This document shows, piece by piece, positions 7,177 to 10,315 of a DNA stretch of 10,315 nt; position 1 is the first letter of the stretch; each line of letters opens with the position of its first letter. The stretch is from Alphaproteobacteria bacterium. GTDB lineage: Bacteria > Pseudomonadota > Alphaproteobacteria > Micropepsales > Micropepsaceae. Made by a program: the position numbers and the translations under genes. The DNA lies in assembly GCA_003246795.1 (NCBI GenBank), contig QKCS01000004.1:1-10315 (forward strand), written 5' to 3'. The notes beneath the pieces are model-generated. The model worked only from the letters and a program-made list of their open reading frames with translations, was not told the DNA's origin and ran no database searches.

Positions 7177-7197
7177 GGCGCGGAATGGCGCCTTGTT
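7177..7197 (+). terminator. Weak candidate terminator after tRNA-His
   Basis: A 5-bp stem ggcgc (7177-7181) with gcgcc (7188-7192) is followed by TTGTT. It is the only stem plus T-rich tail in the 170 bp after the tRNA. The stem is short, so support is weak. A perfect palindrome ctgtcgacag also lies at 7149-7158. Confidence 0.3.
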
Positions 7198-7306
7198 CGG
7201 CGAGCTGCGGACAAGGAACTACGGGCTCAGTGAACGTGCGGCCGTTTGCTGCGTCACCGTCTCCGGCGACTGGAATTCTCGGCACTGTATCGGCCGGAGA
7301 GCGAAG

Positions 7307-7588
7307 TCAGAGCTGAGCGAGTTGCGCCTGGGCCGACCATGCACGCGGCAAGTCGGTCTCGATCAAGTCTGTGAGCAGGAGACCTGCACTCTGTCGCCCG
7401 TCGAGGATATCCGAAGTTAGCGCCGGACTGAGAAACGCGAGCCTTAGCACCCGCCGCACATAGATGCGCTCATGACCGACGCGACGGGCGAGCTCTTCGA
7501 GTGAGGCGACGCTGCCGTCCAGCAGCAGCTTCAACCACGCATGCGCGCGAACGGGTCGGATTTCGCCCGAATCGGTCATCCAATCCAT
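7307..7588 (-). pseudogene. Fragment of a serine recombinase (C-terminal tail)
   Basis: The frame encodes 93 residues: RAHAWLKLLLDG, then SLEELARRVGHERIYVRRVLRLAFLSP, then SDILDGRQSAGL, and near the end ETDLPRAWSAQ. This order (arginine-rich helix, HTH with YVxRVLRLAFLSP, ILDGRQ, a DLPxxW end) is the C-terminal tail of the site-specific serine recombinases common in alphaproteobacteria. The resolvase catalytic domain with its Ser and the central recombinase domain, which should precede it, are absent. The sequence before the ATG at 7588 does not continue the family. No clear Shine-Dalgarno is present. I therefore call it a remnant left after a mobile element decayed next to tRNA-His. It could still be expressed as a small DNA-binding HTH protein, but nothing shows that. 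The family assignment is from memory of the motif, not from a search. Confidence 0.6.
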
Positions 7589-7613
7589 TTGAGGTCTTGG
7601 GACAGCCGCGCGA

Positions 7614-7641
7614 TTGACATTTCAGAACGCGCGTTTATAAA
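7614..7641 (+). promoter_or_regulatory. Strong sigma-70-type promoter of the second TetR gene
   Basis: The -35 TTGACA (7614-7619) matches consensus exactly. After 16 bp comes TATAAA (7636-7641), one base from the -10 consensus. It is the best promoter in the window. A predicted start near 7648 lies only 4 nt before the ATG at 7652. The spacer holds a palindrome (see the operator entry), so repressor binding would block the polymerase directly. Confidence 0.75.
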
Positions 7642-7649
7642 CGTATACG
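7623..7649 (+). promoter_or_regulatory. Candidate autoregulatory operator inside the promoter
   Basis: Three symmetric elements overlap here: aacgcgcgtt (7626-7635) in the spacer, the 12-bp perfect palindrome cgtttataaacg (7632-7643) over the -10, and cgtatacg (7642-7649) at the predicted transcription start. The left part, CAGAACG-CG-CGTT, shares its core with the operator before the downstream operon (CAGAACG-AA-CGTT, at 8256-8268). The shared core makes the first element the likeliest TetR site. Confidence 0.6.
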
Positions 7650-7651
7650 AC

Positions 7652-8236
7652 ATGCCAAGAATGAAACAGTTCGACCGCGCCGAGGTCCTGCATGAGGCGA
7701 TGATGGTTTTTCGGGATAAGGGCTACGAAGCGACATCGATGCAGGATCTCGTCGAGCGTATGGGGATCAACCGGTTTTCTCTGTACGCGACGTTCGGAAG
7801 CAAGGAAGCGTTGTTCGCCGAAGCACTCGAGGCGTACTACGACGAGGTCGCCGTGCCGTTCTTCGCGCGCCTTAAGACCTCCGGGAGCGGGCTGAAAATT
7901 ATCGAGGAAGTACTGATGGAGCTGGTGTCGCGAGTCAAAACGGGCGTGTCTCCAAATGGCTGCCTCATATGCAACACGATCGCAGAGCTTGGTGTAGCCG
8001 CGCCTGACGCTCGCCGAGAAAAGATCCTGAAGGCATATTTGAGACGTGTGGAAACCGACTTTAGTGCCGCAATCGAACGGGCGAAGGAGCTGCGCGAGGT
8101 TTCTCGAGACGCGGATGTTAGCAAGCACGCCAAGGTGCTGGCGACTTATTCGACGGGTCTACTGAACGTTGCCAAGGTCGTTAGCGCAAAGGAAGCGCGC
8201 GAGTCGGTCCGCGCCCTGCTCGCGGTGATCACATAG
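7652..8236 (+). CDS. TetR/AcrR-family regulator controlling the adjacent membrane protein / SnoaL operon
   Basis: I take ATG 7652 (194 aa) because any upstream start would lie in or before the promoter. ATG 7661 is a possible alternative. The DNA-binding domain reads FDRAEVLHEAMMVFRDKGYE (7-26), TSMQDLVERMGINRFSLYATFGSKEALF (28-55). The 'FDR...A...F..KGYEATSMQDLVERMGI' form and the later GCLICNTIAELG (103-114) are typical of a broad TetR group that includes ComR- and NemR-like proteins. Cys104 and Cys107 sit where some of these regulators carry a sensing cysteine, so an electrophile or oxidant signal is possible but unproven. The gene ends 89 bp before the DUF6632-type gene, whose upstream region holds a related inverted repeat. 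Regulation is probably autorepression. A run of seven T at 8240-8246 follows the stop without a close stem. Confidence 0.9.
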   Translation: MPRMKQFDRAEVLHEAMMVFRDKGYEATSMQDLVERMGINRFSLYATFGSKEALFAEALEAYYDEVAVPFFARLKTSGSGLKIIEEVLMELVSRVKTGVSPNGCLICNTIAELGVAAPDARREKILKAYLRRVETDFSAAIERAKELREVSRDADVSKHAKVLATYSTGLLNVAKVVSAKEARESVRALLAVIT

Positions 8237-8251
8237 CCCTTTTTTTGTCCA

Positions 8252-8275
8252 ATAACAGAACGAACGTTCCGTTAT
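8252..8275 (+). promoter_or_regulatory. 24-bp inverted repeat, candidate TetR operator before the membrane protein operon
   Basis: The left arm ataacagaacg (8252-8262) and right arm cgttccgttat (8265-8275) are reverse complements at 10 of 11 positions around a 2-bp centre. The length and spacing are typical for a TetR-family dimer. It lies 50 bp before the ATG of the DUF6632-type gene and 16 bp after the regulator stop. A possible -35 TTGTCC (8245-8250) and -10 such as CGTTAT (8270-8275) would overlap it, but their spacing of 19 bp is long. Confidence 0.7.
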
Positions 8276-8325
8276 GAAGCACTCGCATTCCGTCCACGAG
8301 AAGTAGCACGTCAAGGAGGCATTCG

Positions 8326-8727
8326 ATGTCCGAAGAAACGCGCAGCCAGTGGTTGAAGATCGTGCTCGTTGCGTCGGGTGTCATCTTCCTCGTCGGCGTC
8401 GCCGCGCTCATGCAGGTTTGGCCGGCCGGTTTCGCCTGGACGCCCAGGCAATACGAGTACGAACAAATGATCATGGGAGTTTACGCGATACTCGGGATTT
8501 TCCTTCTCCTCGCCAGCCGAGCACCCGCGAAGCACCACTCTCTGATTCTGTTCGCTGGCTGGTCGAGCGTGGTCCATGGGCTTGTGATGGGCGCCCAAGC
8601 CGTTGTCGACGAGACAGAGCGCACGCACCTGATCGGGGACGTTCCGGCACTAATTGTCATAGGCGTCGCATTGATCCTGCTGGCGCCATCCACCCGGCAG
8701 CGCTCGTCCCAAGAGCAAACCAACTAA
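8326..8727 (+). CDS. Four-helix membrane protein, DUF6632-like
   Basis: The 133-aa protein starts at an ATG with an excellent AAGGAGG (8313-8319) 6 nt upstream. Four hydrophobic helices are visible: about 10-29, 45-63, 71-90 and 103-120. Short polar ends and the segments MGVYAILGIFLLLASR, LILFAGWSSVVHGLVM and HLIGDVPAL recall the DUF6632 family of small inner-membrane proteins. No function is known for that family, and no catalytic or transport motif is seen. It is the first gene after the TetR-type inverted repeat. The SnoaL-like gene follows after 24 bp, so the two are probably co-transcribed and de-repressed together. The family name is from recollection of its motif pattern. Confidence 0.82.
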   Translation: MSEETRSQWLKIVLVASGVIFLVGVAALMQVWPAGFAWTPRQYEYEQMIMGVYAILGIFLLLASRAPAKHHSLILFAGWSSVVHGLVMGAQAVVDETERTHLIGDVPALIVIGVALILLAPSTRQRSSQEQTN

Positions 8728-8751
8728 GTCTCAACCAAAGGGAGGAACATC

Positions 8752-9171
8752 ATGTCTGTAGAGCAAAATAAGGCCACGCTGCACGCCGCCGCTGAAGCGT
8801 TCAACGATCCCAAAGCGCGCCTTAATTGGTTCGACATCCACGACCCGAGTGTCGTCGCACATGGGCTTGGCCCGCAGCCGCTCGACTTCCGAGGTATGAA
8901 GGAATTCTACCATAGCCTCTGGGAGGGCTTTCCAGATCTCACGATCGCTGTTGAGGACATGGTGGGAGAAGGCGACGAGGTTGCTTGGCGCTTGGCCGTG
9001 AAGGGCACGCACCAAGCGAAATTCCGCGGCGTCCCTGCTACTGGCAAGCAAGTGAACTTTGCTGCCCAATACATCTTCCGATTCAGCGGCGGCAAAGTCG
9101 TTGAGCGTTGGACGAACCTCGATCGCTTGGGCGTGTTGGTGCAGCTCGGCGCGGTGGCGGCTCCAGCGTAG
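8752..9171 (+). CDS. SnoaL-like / NTF2-fold protein (ester cyclase family)
   Basis: This 139-aa single-domain protein has GGAGG (8741-8745) 6 nt upstream of the ATG. The pattern matches SnoaL-like polyketide-cyclase-type proteins. An N-terminal helix with HAAAEAFN is followed by GMKEFYHSLWEGFPDLTIAVEDMVGEGDEVAWRL split over 48-81. Then come GTHQAKFRGVPATGKQV and the closing beta strands FRFSGGKVVERWTNLDRLGVLVQLGA. No signal peptide is present. SnoaL-type folds bind small hydrophobic ligands, and some catalyse ring closure or hydrolysis, but most stand-alone bacterial copies have no known substrate. There is no polyketide gene nearby, so a polyketide role is unlikely. It is probably the second gene of the TetR-controlled unit. 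Confidence 0.85.
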   Translation: MSVEQNKATLHAAAEAFNDPKARLNWFDIHDPSVVAHGLGPQPLDFRGMKEFYHSLWEGFPDLTIAVEDMVGEGDEVAWRLAVKGTHQAKFRGVPATGKQVNFAAQYIFRFSGGKVVERWTNLDRLGVLVQLGAVAAPA

Positions 9172-9349
9172 CAATGCCATCGCATGTCTAGTCGGCGGCG
9201 ACCTGCGACGCGGTGGCCATCCCGTTCGTTCGCACGGTCAGTGAATCTGCGCCCAAGGACGACGAGCGGCCAGATATCGCACATACGGCCCTTTTCGGCC
9301 GCGCCAAACGGAACTATCGCTTACCCATTCCAAGCAGGGAGTGCACCAG

Positions 9350-10315
9350 ATGCGCAACACCACTCGAACCGCGCGGCTGTCGACGGCCATGTTTGTGCCC
9401 GCGTTCTTGCTCGCCGCGTGCGGTGAGGCGTCGCCACCTTCGTCCGCGGAGACGAAGCAAACGGCCACGGAAGTTTCTGCCGCGCCCGAGCTTGAGGGCC
9501 CTGCGAGCCACGGGACGCCCACTGAGCAATTGGGCGAAGTAAGTTTTCCCGTCACCTGCAACGCTGAGGCGCAGCGCGAGTTCAACCGCGCCATGGCGCT
9601 CTTCCACTCCTTCTGGTTTGACCCCGCCAAGGCGTCGTTCGCCAAGGTGCTTGAGAACGATCCTGAATGCGTCATGGCGCATTGGGGCATCGCGATCATG
9701 TCAATGGGCAACCCCTTTACTTGGCCCACGAACCCGAATGCCGCCGAGCGCGGCGCGCCGGCCGCAGCCGAGGCGGCGCGCATAGGCGCGAAGAGCGAGC
9801 GCGAGCGTGCTTACGTTGGTGCCCTGGGCATTTTCTTCAAGGACTGGCAGAGCGTCGATTTCCGCACGCGCGCGCTCGCGTTCGAAAGAGCGATGGAAGC
9901 GCTGTCGGCGGAATACCCCGACGACACCGAGGCGCAGATTCTCTACGCGTTGGCGCTCAACATCACCGCCGAACCCACCGACAAGACCTTCGCCAAGCAG
10001 CTGAAGGCGGCATCGATTCTGGAGCCGCTGTTTCAGAAGTATCCGAAGCACCCGGGTGTCGCGCACTATCTGATCCACACCTACGACTATGCCGAAATCG
10101 CGGAGAAAGGTTTGCCTGCGGCGCGCGCTTACAGCGCGATTGCACCCAGCGTGCCGCACGCGTTGCACATGCCCACGCATATTTTCTCACGCTTGGGCCT
10201 TTGGCCCGAAATGGTCGAGAGCAACCTCGCTTCCTATCGCGCCGCCAAGGCGCAGCTGAAGGAGAAAACGCTCGGCCTCGGCGCCTACGACGCGCTTCAC
10301 GCAATGGACTACCTG
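9350..10315 (+). CDS. TPR-repeat lipoprotein with conserved His cluster (3' end outside window)
   Basis: The frame is open from ATG 9350 to the window end (322 codons). GGAG lies about 8 nt upstream. The start encodes a lipoprotein signal with the lipobox LLAAC (Cys24), then a Ser/Thr/Glu-rich linker. From about residue 70 helical TPR-like repeats begin (EFNRAMALFHSFWFDPAKASFAKVL split over 75-100, then CVMAHWGIAIMSMG). A distinctive segment follows: HPGVAHYLIHTYD (234-246) and PHALHMPTHIFSRLG (269-283), giving six histidines at 234, 239, 243, 270, 273 and 277. I recognise this as a widespread family of TPR-containing lipoproteins without an assigned function, commonly about 550 aa, so much of the C-terminus is missing here. 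It is expected in the periplasm. The 178-bp gap before it contains a short stem (9286-9301) but no clear promoter. It is probably separate from the SnoaL-like gene. Confidence 0.86.
   Translation, partial: MRNTTRTARLSTAMFVPAFLLAACGEASPPSSAETKQTATEVSAAPELEGPASHGTPTEQLGEVSFPVTCNAEAQREFNRAMALFHSFWFDPAKASFAKVLENDPECVMAHWGIAIMSMGNPFTWPTNPNAAERGAPAAAEAARIGAKSERERAYVGALGIFFKDWQSVDFRTRALAFERAMEALSAEYPDDTEAQILYALALNITAEPTDKTFAKQLKAASILEPLFQKYPKHPGVAHYLIHTYDYAEIAEKGLPAARAYSAIAPSVPHALHMPTHIFSRLGLWPEMVESNLASYRAAKAQLKEKTLGLGAYDALHAMDYL

Noticed and set aside
7270..7281. TGGAATTCTCGG, identical to the start of a common small-RNA sequencing adapter
   Set aside because: The match stops after 12 bases, and the surrounding sequence reads as ordinary genome. 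It is probably chance around an EcoRI site.
7067..7285. Minus-strand frame with a WVGSNHRPPDPQSGALTN-like end
   Set aside because: The end is the reverse-strand translation of the tRNA-His gene, a well-known false ORF pattern. The rest shows no family signal or ribosome site.
6912..7316. Plus-strand frame spanning the tRNA-His gene
   Set aside because: It runs straight through a perfect tRNA and has no protein family signal.
7541..7651. Extended N-terminus of the second TetR regulator from 7541
   Set aside because: It would lie across the consensus promoter and operator and overlap the recombinase fragment. The TetR domain begins after ATG 7652.
8198..8246. Terminator from the run of seven T after the second TetR gene
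   Set aside because: The only stem nearby (cgcgag/ctcgcg) has a 15-nt loop and ends 15 nt before the T-run. It lies inside the coding sequence and does not form a canonical terminator.
9286..9301. Stem cggcc/ggccg as terminator of the SnoaL-like gene
   Set aside because: The stem is five base pairs with the T residues inside the loop and not after it, and it lies 115 bp beyond the stop.

Overview
This is a GC-rich window with densely packed genes and good Shine-Dalgarno sites. It most likely comes from an alphaproteobacterium. The clearest clue is the tRNA-His at 7056-7132. It has no encoded G-1 and carries U72 and A73, the state described for Caulobacter crescentus and a related subgroup of alphaproteobacteria. 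The gene families fit: a PsrA-like TetR, MaoC hydratase, COG4976 TPR-methyltransferase, and a serine-recombinase tail of the type common in that class.

Left part (1-6764), ordinary chromosomal genes. On the minus strand lie a YfbK-type VWA lipoprotein (cut by the window start), a small exported protein of unknown function, and a tight MaoC hydratase / TPR-methyltransferase pair that overlaps by 19 bp. A PsrA-like TetR regulator is divergent from that pair, and two small palindromes lie in the shared 100-bp gap. The regulator converges, with 3 bp between stop codons, on a second minus-strand pair: a tyrosine phosphatase followed 9 bp later by an epoxide-hydrolase-type alpha/beta hydrolase.

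Middle (6765-7651). This holds the phosphatase promoter region, a strong stem-loop, the tRNA-His gene with a plausible promoter, and a C-terminal fragment of a serine recombinase. The tRNA and the recombinase debris together suggest an old integration point.

Right part (7614-9171), a small self-contained regulatory module on the plus strand. A second TetR-type regulator has a near-consensus promoter (TTGACA, 16 bp, TATAAA) with an AACG-CG-CGTT palindrome inside the spacer. The same core, CAGAACG-NN-CGTT, recurs in a 24-bp inverted repeat in front of the next two genes, a four-helix DUF6632-type membrane protein and a SnoaL-like protein. The simplest reading is that the regulator represses both itself and this pair. 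The inducer and the function of the pair are unknown.

End (9350-10315). The 5' part of a TPR lipoprotein gene with a conserved-looking cluster of six histidines runs off the window.

I see no CRISPR array, phage structural gene, toxin-antitoxin pair or intact transposon. The most promising unexplained material is the 7614-9171 module beside the recombinase remnant.
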